Shown: positions 12,480 through 24,400, numbered from the stretch's first letter. The stretch is DNA of 64,000 nucleotides from Diphasiastrum complanatum (GCA_029204225.1 CM055106.1:34756361-34820360), one strand, 5' to 3'. Notes: generated from the sequence alone by a model not told the origin. Made by a program: numbers and translations.

Positions 12480-13037
12480 TTTTAGCTTGAGCTTAGCTTG
12501 TCAATCTTGTAATCTAATCCAACATGATATATGTCTTGTATCAGAGACAAATATATAGAGATAGATAGAAAAGAAAAAAAAAATGCAGCACTCAGTGAGG
12601 CGCGTATCAAGGAAGAAAGAATAGATCTAGCAGTAGCTAGTTCCTTTCATGAGAAGAAAACACCTCTCTCACGCCGACGCGCTGATCTGGGAAATAGACA
12701 ATGCTCAAGAAAGATTTTCTATGTACACTCATTTTGATAATATAGACATGTACACCCTTTCTACTCAGTGTGTAATCTATGAATGTTGTGATGCTTGTTC
12801 AATTTCATCAGTAGATATATTTCCACTGTCATTAAGACATTATCTGCTATTCATACGACATAGTCAATTTAACAGTAGCTATCTGCTTGTTCGAAGGATG
12901 ACTAATCGCGGTCTAAAGTAGTAGACTTCACCGACATATCAGCTCAATCTGAGCGACAACATGAATAAACCAGAGAGCCCGCTACATTACGAACAGTGAT
13001 TGCTCGGCCTTGTCGGAGTTGTTCCGAAATTCCAACA
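12480..13037 (+). repeat. Probable 5' LTR of D-family copia (start undefined)
   Basis: It ends TTCCAACA at 13037, followed after one base by TGGTTTCAGAGC (13039-13050), a primer-site variant. A second variant, TGGTATTAGAGC, lies at 13075-13086. The phrase CTCTCACGCCGACGCGCT near 12665 recurs in slightly changed form on the opposite strand near 22245-22265, next to D-family RNase H, which supports an LTR identity. The upstream boundary could not be placed. Confidence 0.5.
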
Positions 13038-13074
13038 CTGGTTTCAGAGCGGAGCTCCTCGGAGTTTCCATCAG

Positions 13075-13086
13075 TGGTATTAGAGC
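13075..13086 (+). promoter_or_regulatory. Possible primer-binding site of D-family copia
   Basis: TGGTATTAGAGC differs by one base from the initiator-Met-tRNA primer site used by many plant copia elements, and lies 35 bases before the gag ATG. The alternative at 13039-13050 sits nearer the LTR end but matches equally poorly. Confidence 0.4.
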
Positions 13087-13120
13087 CATAAGGCTTAATT
13101 AAAGCCACGTCACTGAGACA

Positions 13121-15500
13121 ATGGCTTCCATTCACAACATCCAATCAAAGATTTGCACAGTACTTGAAGCAGACGGATCACACTTTCTTGCTTGGAAAGT
13201 GAAGACATCGCTAATCCTGAGAGGAGAAGTGTTATGGCCGTGGGTGGATGGCACAGAAGAGATGCCAGCCAGCAAATACAAAGATCTTTGGGAGTGGAAA
13301 GAGAAGAACGACATAGCAATAGCTATCATCTCCTCTTCCATCAAAGACATCATTACCCTTGACCTCGCATCAATATCTAATGCTAGAGAGATGTGGGATA
13401 CACTCATTAGCAGATTTCAGACCAATTCTCGAAACATCACATCTGACATTCAAGACATAGTTCTTGCCTCAAGAGCCATGTTTCACTTTGAAACGACAAG
13501 GCAGATGATTGTCGACTTTCGACAAACCGACTCCTCCAAATATATCATTCTGGGAGATGGATCGCGACATGAAGTAAGCAGCATTGGAGCACTTTGGCTG
13601 AGCACCAATGGTAGAGACAGAAGACTGGACGACGTCTTGTATGTGCCGACACTGCAAAAAGATCTGCTATTAGTTGCTAGAATAGTAGATGCAGACGTGC
13701 ATGTGACTTTTGCATATCAGACATGCAATATCGTTGACGCCAGCTCCAGTACGCTCATTACAAGGCAGACGAAGAGGAAAACTATATCACTTGAAGGTAC
13801 GCCTATCGACTAAGCAGGCTCACCAAGTCCGTGAGTCTACAGATGTTCTATGGCACAGGAGACTATGCCACATGAATCCACTGCTATATTTATCGATGAT
13901 TACAGTAAGTTTGTCGTTGTCTATTTCATCCACAACAAGTCTGAAGCTCTTGATAAGGTTACAGAATATGTGAACTGGGCTGAGAAGTGGACCGAAAGGA
14001 AAGTCAAGTAGATCAGGACTGACAGAGGAGGAGAATATATCTCCAACCGTTTTATTGACTTTTGTAAAAGTCGTGGTACTCTTCATAGAAAGACAGTAGC
14101 CTATACACCACAACACAACGGTGTAGCAGAGAGGAAGAACAGGACTCTCATGGAAGCTGCAAGATCAATGATGCCCTACTCCAAGGCATCAAGATCATTA
14201 TGGGCTGAAGCAGTAGCTACAGTCGCCTACCTGCAAAATAGGACAGACAAGTTGAGTGTTGCTCACACTACTCCACATGAGGTATGGTGGAGAAGCAAGC
14301 CCAATATAGCTCATGTTTGGATCTTCGGATGTGTAGCATACGCACACATACCAGACAAGAAGAGGAAAAAGCTGGACGAAAAGGTGAAACAAGGATTCTT
14401 GGTTGGCTATGATATACACTCTGCATACTACAAAGTATACATGCTTGAAACCAATGAAATGAAGTCTGTCAAAGATGTCAGATTTGATGAGACAAGAACG
14501 ATGGCTGAAGAAGATCCAATCAGCTATGAAGTTCTCAGCAGATAGTACTACGACCTACCCACATCGACAGAGAGAGCGGACCTCGAGCATCCAGATGAAA
14601 ATACTCAAATTCCAGCTGAACTGAACGATAGTTCAAACGACGAGAGCAGACCGACATATTGGGAGTACCCGTCACACCGACGATACACCAAGGTCCCGCT
14701 ATCAGCAGGTAGGACAAATGAATGGAGTTGTTGAGCCTGTATTATCTCCAAGGAGATTTGCAAGACAAAGAAGAGCACCAGTTAGATACGTGTCTGACAG
14801 CTCATCTTTTGCTCAAGAAGAATTTTGTGGATTCAACAGTGAACCACAAACTTATGAAGAAGCCATCAATTGTCTAGACAAGGACAAATGGATCAAGGCC
14901 ATGGGGAAGACGAAATGAGCTCCATGAAGCAGAACAAGGTGTGAACTCTCGAGCCACTACTAGTTGACAGAAAGACTGTCAAGTGTAAATGGGTCTACAA
15001 GCACAAGTATGGACCAGACGACAATGTACTGAGATGAAGCACACATCCCTACGCATATTATTTGCATACGCAACTACCTATGACCTGAAGATCCACATCG
15101 TAGATGAGAAGACAGCCTTTTTGCATGGAGAGCTGAAAGAAGAGGTCTACATGGACCAACCACCAGGTTTTACCTGTGAGTCACTTGCTAACTATGCCTG
15201 CAGAATGCACATAAGCATCTATGGACTGAAACAGTCTGCCAGACAGTGGTACAAGAAGAAGGATCACGCACTTAGATCCTTGGGCTTCCAGCCTTTAATG
15301 GCTGACTGCAATGTTTACGTGAAAAGCAGCATGAAGAGATCATCGTAGTCGGTGTTTCATTCCAGAACGAAGCACATCGCCATCAAGTATCACTTGATCA
15401 GAGATTCGGTTGAGAAGGACTCGTATAGATTGAAGAGATGTTATGCTCAACATAGAACACGGGCGAGAGGAAGAGCCTATGTTGAGGAAAGATGATTATT
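13121..15500 (+). pseudogene. D-family copia gag-pol relict with internal deletions
   Basis: Gag starts at 13121 (VLEADGSHFLAWKVKTSLI). It is joined directly to protease-region sequence (KYIILGDGSRHEV, then VLYVPTLQKDLL) with the zinc knuckle and protease active site deleted. The pre-integrase WHRRLCHMN lies at about 13850-13880, the integrase with FIDDYSKF and DRGGEYIS at 13890-14050, and GVAERKNRTLMEAARSMM at 14110-14170. The C-terminal integrase runs to 14545. RT fragments are at 14718-14918 and 14989-15348 (VDEKTAFLHGELKEEVYMDQP; YGLKQSARQWY). The RT active-site YVDD region and most of RNase H are deleted; only the FHSRTKHIAIKYHLIRD tail survives near 15357-15410. Many frame breaks. It is closely related to element X. 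Confidence 0.9.
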
Positions 15501-15556
15501 CGATATAATTCTTCTGTTTTTTTGTCATGTAGAGCCTAAAACAATGTCTAAAGAAT

Positions 15557-15838
15557 GTGCTCATTGTTGTTGATGAGGGGAAGTATCCAGTCTTTTCTTC
15601 CCGTAGTACAAAGTTAGTGGCATTGGGACATGGAAAAATAGCTTCTTTCATTGTCCCTTCCAACAAAGATGTGAGTGAAAAATCTGCACCCTCCGAATCA
15701 GCCCCCTTTCCCCCAAAAAAGAAATCTCTTGCTACTGGACATACTGAAACCGCAACCGAGAAACCAAGGGTTAGAAACAAATCAATGGCTAAACGACCGA
15801 AAGTAATCCCTTCTGAAGAAAGTAGAAAAAAATAGAAG
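15557..15838 (+). CDS. Hypothetical short ORF, unidentified
   Basis: An open frame of 92 codons with a hydrophobic start (MLIVVDEGKYPVF), a Ser/Pro middle and a strongly basic C-terminus (KSMAKRPKVIPSEESRKK) that resembles a nuclear localisation signal. It lies between the D-family relict and the copper-chaperone promoter region. I know of no matching family. It could be a fragment of an element or of a host exon, or chance. Confidence 0.2.
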
Positions 15839-17041
15839 AGTCTACTTTAATTTTGCCGGGAGCCTCTATCCATTCTCTGAAGGATTCATTTGAGATCTCT
15901 AGAATTTGCTTCTTGAGGTATGCGTCCATTGAATTTGAATATGTAGTTTAACATTTTCAAGTTATGAATGGTGCTTATTATCATGCAATAGATCTTAGAA
16001 ATTTATCGCAAAAGATGACTATTGCTTTCGCTGTTTTGTAGGTTCTTGGATAAATTACAAACTTTTTAACAGTGAGATTTTATTGGAGGTGTCATTTGTA
16101 TATATGCAAAGGGTCTATTCTAAATTTACAAGTTGTTTATGAATGCTCACTAATAAATGTGTGGCAAGATTTCAATGACTTCTTAGTTGTTGAGATATTA
16201 TTTCATTACAATTTGATATTTCGACATGCTTGGTTTATTCCCTCATAATTTTCTGACTTCATTTTTTAAGTTTTTGAATAAATTATATATCAAGATAATA
16301 CTTTTGTAGAAACAAATGTGTATGTTTGTCCAACGTGTTTTGAAAACAAATGAAGCTATCTATTTGACAACCAACCATCCGAGGACAATAAGATCATTGA
16401 GATAATCTACAATCGAAGCTCTATAGCCAATTTGAGTCCTTCACATAACGTCTTCTTGGTAGAGGGACGAGGGTTGTGTCTTTGCCTTAAGCTTTGAATA
16501 TTAGAGGTCAATGAAAAAGGGCAAATGTCCTAGGAAATTTTTGAGATCTTGAAGCAAAGATGGGCAACTTTTTATCGTTTCAAACTCGTAATTATCCAGT
16601 TTTGATTTGTGTGCTTTTCGATTTTAATATTCGAAAACTGATATTTTTGGAGAGTGTAAACCGTCGTAAGTGTAATATATAGATTATCAGAACAAAATTC
16701 ATAAAATTGAAGTTTTGAATGCCGACCAAAACATCTGAAGATCGTGGGTTAATAGGTAATATCTAGATTCAGGTGTTAAAACCACATCAAAAAGCCAAAA
16801 GGGATATTGATCATTTTGTGTGAAATGCAAAATAAAATGGAAAAAACCAAAAGGAGGGGTCGCCCTTCAAATTGCAAGGCTGGGGGGCGTAAGTTCATTA
16901 TTGACGGCTTCACTCTTCAGTCTTCGAAAAGAATCTTCTGATCTCCTCGAGTCTTTTGCTGGAGGCTGCTCTGCTGCTGATTTGGACGAGCGCCTGAAGA
17001 TCGTTGCAAAGCTTTCAGATTCCGATCGGATTTGTATCAAA
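15839..17041 (+). other. Upstream region of the copper-chaperone gene
   Basis: AT-rich to about 16860, then a G+C-richer stretch (16880-17041) that probably contains the 5' untranslated region. No convincing TATA box or known element could be fixed. The frame leading into the gene's ATG is open back to an ATG at 16820, which leaves room for an N-terminal extension (see Part 2). Confidence 0.4.
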
Positions 17042-19217
17042 ATGCCTGAGGTCAGATCCGCTGTAGAATCCATGGTTTGGGTTTAGAGTACTATTTTTTT
17101 TTTTTTTTTTTTTACATCAGTATGATGTTCGCATGTTTTTCTGATCCTGTGGGATCTTTGATCTCGGCAATTGCATTTGCTTTTGGGTTTTTCTTTGATC
17201 TTTCTGAGATGGCAGAATGTTTTTGGCTTGTGGGCTTGTTGTGGTAGCCTTATTTCAGGCCAATGCTTTGAATTATGCCTCCTCTGAAAGTGGTTCTTTG
17301 CAAAAGCCTTCCAAGTTATGATGAGCATGTTTGATGAATCTTGTGCAATATTTCCTGAATCCGCTTAGTTAGTACATGGTTTTGCTGACGAATGAGTTCC
17401 TTTGCTGTGACAGACTGTTGAATTAAAAGTTGCGATGACTTGCGAAGGCTGTGTTGGCGCAGTCAAAAGAGTCCTTACAAAAATGAACGGTGCGGTTTAT
17501 TACTCTATTACCGAAGGGTGCTTAGTATTAGGCTATTTGTTTGATTCTATCGTCTGTATTTGATTCAATCAAGACCTCTGAGCTGAATTTTTCTAAAGAT
17601 CATGGCATCAGTTGGTCTATTGAAAGGGGATCTGAAAACCAATTTTTATCTTACTTGGATTAACCTGGAGGCAGGGATCATTCAAGCTTTCTTTGGAGTA
17701 TAAAACATAAATGCTTGTTCTTTTTAAGCTATGGGGGCCAGGCCTTATCAAAAAGATTGTGATATGGCTAAGAAATGAAATTGATCAAATTTTGTATTTT
17801 CTTTGAGAGCATCCCTTGCAGTCATTTTCACTGTCAGTACTAGTAACTCTGGTCACTAGACATAGTGTCTGTGACAGCAGATTTGAACGTTTTCTGACCA
17901 ATTATTGGAATTTTTTCTTGCCAAAGAACTTATTTTCAATTAGGGTTAAAGACTTGGGTTTTACTTTGATTGGTCCCAGAGAAACGACTAAATTTCGCCT
18001 GAAGAAAGCTGTAATTTTTTGTCATTGGTTCACTTTGTGTATTCAGCATCCTTTCTTCTTGGATCCTCACAGGAGGTCACAGCTTGGAGAAGCGAAGTAG
18101 TGAGGAAAAAGTTTGTTTTGTGAAATTTGCAGGTTATCCTCTTTTAGGAAGCCAAGGGTGAAATGTCTCAAGCTTATGAGCCATGTGGTGTTTCAAAGCT
18201 AGTTTTGTTAGTTGGGTCCAACATTGCCACATAATGCCACTGTACCACCCCCCATTTGTGTTTTGTGTCCTTATGAGTATCCACAAGATATATCAACTTT
18301 GGATATCTAGTTCTGTTTGGTTGTCTGCCTAAGCATGATGTAAGTACTTGTCTTGGAACAAGATCTTCAGGTTTCCTACATCCTTTCAAAAGAAAAGGTT
18401 ATTTGATGAAAAATTTCATTGTGAGATTCCACCTTCACCACATCCTTTCCACGGCCTCTGAACGGGTTAAGACGTAGTTAGGTCGTTGATAAGGGTATAC
18501 CATGCATTTTGGATCTATGTGGGTGGCTGATTCATGGCATAGTTGTCTTTGGTAAAAGAATTTACAGTATGAATGGTTAATGAGCTGTTTAGATTGTGAG
18601 AACATAGTAGGCAAAGATCTTTGAAGAGAATGACAAAATTATAATTAATAAAATCAAGGCCCATTGGTTTCTATAAATTTTTTTATATTTTAGTCTCATC
18701 TCAACATTCAGAACTTAAATGCGTGGTTTTTTAGCATTTAAGTTTGCCTTTGCTTTGCTTCATTGCAGCAAACTCTTTGTGTTTTGTGATATGAAAAATC
18801 TTTTGGGATGATCAATGTTTACACAAAGAGATCCTGTAGAATCTGCAAGAACTTGCAAAATATAACTCAAGATTTGGGGAATCTCAAATCCCTGTATGTG
18901 TGACCATCGATACATTTTGTTGCAGTCAAAGATTTTGTCATTTAATATGTGTCTATTTCTAGAATGAACAACATGAAAGGATAAGCCTTCCTGATTGAGA
19001 TCGGTTCACTTTACATAAATGTTATTATCACTGTCTATTCAGCCAAATGCTTGCACAGCTTTACTGAACTGTTTGTATTTCTTTCACAGGAGTTGAATCC
19101 TATACGGTTGATCTTAAGGAGCAGAAAGTGACTGTTATAGGAGACGTGAAGCCTGAGGAAGTACTTGAAAAGGTTGCCAAAACTGGAAAAGCAACCTCTT
19201 ATTGGCCAAAGGAGTAA
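17042..19217 (+). CDS. ATX1: ATX1/CCH-type copper chaperone (HMA domain), three coding exons
   Basis: Coding exons are 17042-17050, 17414-17489 and 19090-19217 (stop TAA 19215-19217), giving about 70 residues. Exon 1 encodes MPE and ends at a GAG|GT donor. Exon 2 follows CTGTGACAG and carries [14 protein letters not shown], the MxCxxC copper(I) site. Exon 3 follows TTTCACAG and carries [14 protein letters not shown] and the end [12 protein letters not shown]. Both junctions keep the frame (phases 0 and 1). The family delivers Cu(I) in the cytosol to heavy-metal P-type ATPases. Size, beta-alpha-beta-beta-alpha-beta pattern and a first exon of only a few codons all suit plant ATX1 proteins. Intron 2 is 1.6 kb. 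All residues expected for function are present. The start has A at -3. The gene lies between the two halves of retrotransposon A. Confidence 0.92.
17051..17413 (+). other. Intron 1 of the copper-chaperone gene
   Basis: It begins GTCAGA and ends CTGTGACAG. It contains a run of 20 T at 17094-17113. No embedded gene. Confidence 0.85.
17490..19089 (+). other. Intron 2 of the copper-chaperone gene (1.6 kb)
   Basis: It begins GTGCGG at 17490 and ends TTCTTTCACAG at 19089. T-rich, typical of a plant intron. Short open frames inside (for example 17816-18100) have no family signature. No transposon with clear ends was seen. Confidence 0.85.
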
Positions 19218-21064
19218 ACAGCAACTAACTAGCATAGTTATTGGCCTAAGCAGTCCTGCACTGGTTAAAATGACATGGACAGAGTATTATGATCACTCTT
19301 ATATCTGGTGTTGGTGTGATTTCATATATGATCATTTATTGATGGTGAGAACATTGCTACTATGAAATACTAAGCAGGTATGTACTGATCTGGTCTGTGC
19401 TGGAAAGTTATCATGGCAATATCATGTTTTGGTTATAATGCTGATGGCAATGCATGTATTGTTTGCATGACAAATCGTGACTTTTTTGCGAATTTTCCAG
19501 AACACATTGGCATGAATGTTCATCAACAGGTATGACCTATTTACAATGTCGTGACAACTTTAGCCAAAGAAATGCATAAGGCACTAGATTTGAATCATGC
19601 CTTTCTCATCGATCTCTATGATCAGATGCCAAAGACTATCAAATTATTGGTTTGACCATCTGGCATAACAAAACATCTGTAATGCAAAAAGCCAACATTC
19701 AATTTGGTTACCCACATCGTAAAACATAACTGACAACGGATAATCAACAATGTTACCTTATCAATGTAAATATCCACAGATGTATATTTCATGTGAATTT
19801 TGTTGTTATATTTGTATGTGTACAGATTTTCACCGGTACTTGTGGATTTGTTATGGTGATGATGAGAGATGAGTGTGGAGCATGATCGAGAAAACAGATT
19901 ATCAGGATCATATGAAGACGATGTTCATGTTCTTTTTAAGGACCCAAAGAACGGTTCTTTGAAAAAATGGGTCCAAGATGTTCAAGGATGCTGTCATAGA
20001 AAGTGATTTATAGAAGCCAAGGCTGCAATTGTGGCACAGCAATACAGAGTGTTTGACCTTTCAAAATTTGTTGTAGAGGAAGGGGGCCATTCTCCACATA
20101 TCTTATATTAAAAGCTGTTGACAAAATACCTTCAATGTTGACAAATCTTGACAAAAAGCTGAGAGATTATTTTAATGTTTTTGTAAGATTATTTATCATC
20201 TCCAAAGGCCCTTTTTTTGCCCTTGAGTGTCCTCAATTGTGAGGCGGATTCTAGTCAAATTCTAGACTCCAAACAATGGAAAGGAAGTCCTAACCAACTC
20301 ACCTTTATTGGAGAACAATGTTTCGTGTGTCAAAATACCTATAATACTCTAAAAACTAAGATGTCCTAAGGAGCCTTTGTGGTTCTTAAATTACAAAGTA
20401 TTTTTTTTCAACATAACCAAGGGTGTAGTAAGGGCCCCAGCCTCAACCAAGGGTGGAGAAGCCTTACCAATCTTGGACAAATCATGTTTGCAAGTCTCAA
20501 ACAGTCTCGTACCTTTGGATGAGAATATGGCGATAAGTGCACCCTCGATCATAGTCGCATTAATGCTTCTACCTCCTAAAATCATAGACTCATAAGAGAA
20601 GAAGCCAAGGCTCTCGCACGTAATGGGACGTTGAAGAAGAGATCTAGAATGGCACTTCATTGCATAAAGATGAACACGTTGCAAGTGGAGTACATGCTTG
20701 AGTAATGTGATGTTTTTTGGATCTATTGAGTAGAACTGAACCTGATTATAGTACTATACTTTCCACATGCATGAAAGGTCGTGAGGATCAGTAAATGCTA
20801 GTTTGATTGTGGTGTTCAAAGGCAATTGCCAAATTAGATGCAAAATAGCTAGAATTGTTGTCTAGTTCTCTAGCAATTCAATCTAAGTGCAATCCTTAAT
20901 GCTTGATCCAAATGAGGTTCATAACCACTGATTTTAACAGCAATCGCTTACGCATAATAGTTCTTCTACATCATTATTGTTCATTACTATAGCAACAATG
21001 AAGCACTTTTTTGAGGAAGGGAGCTACAAGAATTTCACATGAGCCATGTGCATGCTATCATTCA
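19218..21064. other. Downstream region of the copper-chaperone gene; no gene recognised
   Basis: AT-rich DNA with no recognisable domain. A minus-strand open frame at 20391-20684 (about 97 codons) has reasonable composition but no family signature. No polyadenylation site could be fixed. Confidence 0.4.
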
Positions 21065-21163
21065 AAAGCAGTGTAAACACATGGGAAAATCCATAGAACT
21101 GGATAAACAATGGATGAAGATTAAAATCGATTAGTCGATTGGTAAGAAGGAGAATAATCCAAC
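21065..21163 (-). repeat. Fragment of a C-like copia LTR terminus
   Basis: The last about 100 bases before 21163 match the end of the element C LTR near 57100-57203: GTGTAAA.ACA, then GGATAAA, then GAAGATTAAAAT, ending GGAGAATAATCCAACA. Just outside, at about 21176-21190, a C-rich run complements a purine tract (CCTTAAGGGGG on the minus strand). Only the tip of the LTR is recognisable. Confidence 0.5.
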
Positions 21164-22649
21164 AAATTCTTGTACTTCCCCCTCCTTAAGGATCTTCATT
21201 CTTCCCAGTGCTCGAAACCTGAGGTCTATGACTGGGGTGCTCCTCCTGGTTGAGTCCCATTGGATTGCCCGTCTATCTTTTTAACCTTTGTCTTCTTGAG
21301 TGGGATCAACTGCAAGTGTATCTTTTGCTTGTGTGGTTGCAAGGAGCTCCCTTTCTCCCTCCCCTGAATCTGTTGCCTATGGTGGCTGTTGGAATGCTAC
21401 CACATAATCAACTGCTTGTTGGATGCGAGGGGATGATGTGAGTAGTGGCAATGTCCCAGTTGGTGATTGGGACCTAGACCTTCTAGCAGCAGGTGATTGC
21501 ACTTGTGGTGATTAGGGCTGTAAGTATCCATTAGTTGTAGCTGTTTGGAGAAAGTGGCAAATGTTCGTCTGGTCCTGCTCATCTGGTCTGCAATCTGTGT
21601 TTTGCTTCATGAAGATGGTATCAATGGTGAACATGTGGTGATATAGGTACATGCAGCTGCTAGCTCTGGATCTTTGATGGTCCAGGCTGTACTTTCATCA
21701 AATGAATGACTCATTCGGCTGTTCTGTCGCTTGAGTCTTTGGGTAATTGTTTCAGCTAGAATCTCTTGGTTGAAAGATGTTGTTGAAGTTCGATCAAGAG
21801 ATTCGACGGAAGTCAAGGTGATTGTAGCACTCTGTGAGAGCACTTGGTCGTGGCACTCAAGTAGAACATGTGGTGGAGCGCTTGGTTGGAATATTTGGAC
21901 CAAATGATCATGATTGAAGTCGCAGTCGCGAAAGAAACGTGAAAGCACCACAACAAAGCAAAACAATTTGGATGGAGTTCAAATCTGATCGCTGGTCATT
22001 GCCAACTATATCGTTCCTACAGTCCTCCAGAATGTAGTCAGGCACTGCTGATCTACGTTAATAGATTGATGTAGCATTCAACAAAGTTCAACCAAGGTGC
22101 GAAATTAAATGAACAAGAATCAGACACACAAATAACAACAGACTAATTTGCATTCAAGATCAGACATGATAAAAGTGAAATGTGCGCAAACGGCTACAAA
22201 ATCATCTATTGATTGTCTGATTCTTCAAGCACTACATGCAAATCCACGCAGTGCGTTGGCGTGAGAGAAATACAGTTCTCTCACGAGTAATGTCTCGCTT
22301 ACTAGCGGACTTGTGGATCTACATATCCTATGCAGAAATTGTCTCGCATGCAGGCGGACTTGTATTCTGTCTTTTTGTCTTCTTGCTTACTAGCATCAGA
22401 CTACTTCATGTATATGTCAAGTATCAAGTATCATCTAGAAAGTATATAGTCTCATCGTGTAACTCCTAGATTAGAGAGATTAAACATCTATAGCTAATCA
22501 TGAATTACAAGAGTGGCAGATTAGCCACGACCCAGAGTGTATCTGCTGACGTCATGCTATCAGATCAAATATCTGTACTTCTGGGTATTTGCATGATCTT
22601 GTTGGTCCTTTTTGGAGCGGGAGGGTAGAAAGGGTGTCGCGACTATTTT
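21164..22649 (-). repeat. D-family copia 3' region / LTR remnant, no gene resolved
   Basis: The part from about 21990 to 22600 shares words with the D-family LTR at 12.6-12.9 kb in opposite orientation (CTCTCACGCCaACGCaCT type). A minus-strand frame at 21607-21966 is Ser/Thr-rich like an integrase-RT linker but lacks a diagnostic motif. Boundaries are undefined. Confidence 0.35.
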
Positions 22650-22668
22650 CGAGTCGTTTGACTTTCTC

Positions 22669-23616
22669 CTATTGTACTGTGAAAATATTCTCTTTCGCGA
22701 ATCTTTCGCGTTCGTGTCTTCTCGTCAGGATGTTCGCGAACATTTTGTTTCGTGTCTTTTGACTTTCGCGTTCGCGCACATTTTCGTCAGGCAGAGGGCT
22801 GAAAGCTAGCAAAGCTTTGATAATAGAAACGTTTTGTTTCTTCAGCTCCCTCTCAAAGCATGATAGCTTGACAACCCCAAGACTGCTCCTCTGTCTCTCA
22901 AAGAGTCCTTTGTGTAGGGCTTTGGTGAAGATGTCAGCAACCATGTCTTTCATTCCGAAGAAGGTGGTCTGCAGCATCTTCTTCTCAATCAGATCCCTGA
23001 TCAAGTGGTACTTGATCGCGATGTGTTTCGTCCTTGAGTGAAACACATGATCTTTTGTTAGGTGTATTGCAGATATGTTATCCATCTGCAAGACCAGAGG
23101 CTCGTTTCTTGTTTCGCCCAATTCGTCTAGGAACTGTCCGAGCCAAATCATCTCGTTGGCCGTCTTTGCTGCTGCAACGTACTCTGCTTCGCAGGATGAC
23201 TGAGCCACAACGGTCTGCTTCTTGCTGACCCAGAGAACTGCCGCTCCTGACGATATGGTGCATCCTCTTGAGATGCTTTTACAATCATCCTTGAGGGATG
23301 CCCAGCTGGCATCACTATAGGAAAGCATCTTGAAACCTGCATCACGACAATAACACAAGCCATAATCCCTCGTTAATTGAAGATATTACAAAATCCGTTT
23401 TGCCATCTTCCAATGTGTCGAGCCTGGATTCATGCAGAATTGGCTCATCCTAAACATTGCATAAGCAATGTCAGGACATTTGGTGTCTACAAGGTACATC
23501 AGTGAACCTATCAGCTTCTTGTAATGTTTACCAACTAGACAGTCTTGATAGACAGGTAACTCAACTTTATCGCGAGGATAGTCGAGATCAAGAACAATAG
23601 ATTGTCTAGACATTTG
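22669..23616 (-). pseudogene. D-family copia: end of RT plus RNase H
   Basis: On the minus strand the RT end (KKLIGSLMYLVDTKCPDIAYAM) is read at about 23530-23386. It is fused to an upstream pre-integrase tail (CLVGKH) that belongs to element A, marking a recombination or deletion junction near 23535. A break of about 30 bases follows, then an open frame with YSDASWASLKDD, SSCEAEYVAAA, LQMDNISAIHL and FHSRTKHIAIKYHLIRDLIEKK at 23358-22669. The RNase H catalytic D, E and D positions are kept. The frame continues past the usual RNase H end into a basic tail rich in CGCGAA codons. The protein is close to the RNase H scrap at 15357-15410 on the other strand. Confidence 0.85.
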
Positions 23617-24400
23617 TTATACAGCAGCATGATTCAAATGACCAAGTCTATAATTCCAAAGTAAACTTTTATTTGCATAAATAGAAGTACTGAGCGCCTG
23701 ACTAGAGGCAGAAAAGCAATGACTTAATTTATACAAGTATCCATGCCTCTTTCCGAGTGCTAGGATCTTGCCTGTCCTATCAACTACTTTGCACTGATCA
23801 CATTCGAATTCTACTCTATGTCCTAGATCTATGATTCTGCTTACAAAGAATAGATTCGTAGATAAATTTGGTACATACAAGACTTTAGAGAGTAGCTTAG
23901 ACTGATCATTTGCAAAGCTTAATCTTACAATGCCTTCACCTTTAAAAGCTTGTGTGCTATTGTCACCAAGGTGAACATATTTCTAGGTACTGTAAGGTGT
24001 ATAGGACTCGAAACAGCCAATAACGCTAGTCATGTGCTGAGTGGCTCCAGAATTTAGGAACCAAGACTTGTCGCCAGATGCTCCTTGATGGCTGGTCATG
24101 AAGACATCATGATCCGCTTCTTGAATAGGCTGTGGAGCTTCTACAGCTGCATTTGCCACTTGATTCGACTGCCCCTTGTTGTTGTTCTTTGCTTGTAGTA
24201 TCCGGCAGTCTTGAATTTCGTGGTTGTTTCGCTTGCAGTATCTGCAGAACAGTTTCTTCTTTGTCTGCGGATTCGACTGTTCTTTGTGCGGTGCTAGTTT
24301 TTGGTCTGGCTTTGATTGCTTCGGGCCTTTCTTCTTCTTCTGCTTAGTCGTACTCTATCGGCTAGTAGAGTCTTGTACTGTGGAAGCTTATCAGGCTACA
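23540..24400 (-). pseudogene. Copia element A: gag zinc knuckle, protease and pre-integrase region
   Basis: Minus strand, from the primer site inward: the knuckle CRYCKRNNHEIQDC (about 24245-24205), the protease region with LNSGATQHMTS (about 24055), LSKVLYVPNLSTNLFFVSRI (about 23890-23830), and the pre-integrase LYKLSHCFSA and WNYRLGHLNHAAV (about 23740-23620). The protease triad reads N-S-G instead of D-S-G, so the catalytic Asp is lost. Stops occur near 23990 and 23616. This is the 5' half of the element whose 3' half lies at 9975-12130. Confidence 0.88.

Noticed and set aside
20391-20684. Minus-strand ORF of 97 codons downstream of the copper chaperone
   Set aside because: No family signature, splice context or neighbour relation; treated as chance.
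24132-24347. Plus-strand Cys/Leu/Ser-rich ORF resembling a small secreted protein
   Set aside because: It is the antisense of the element A gag knuckle region.
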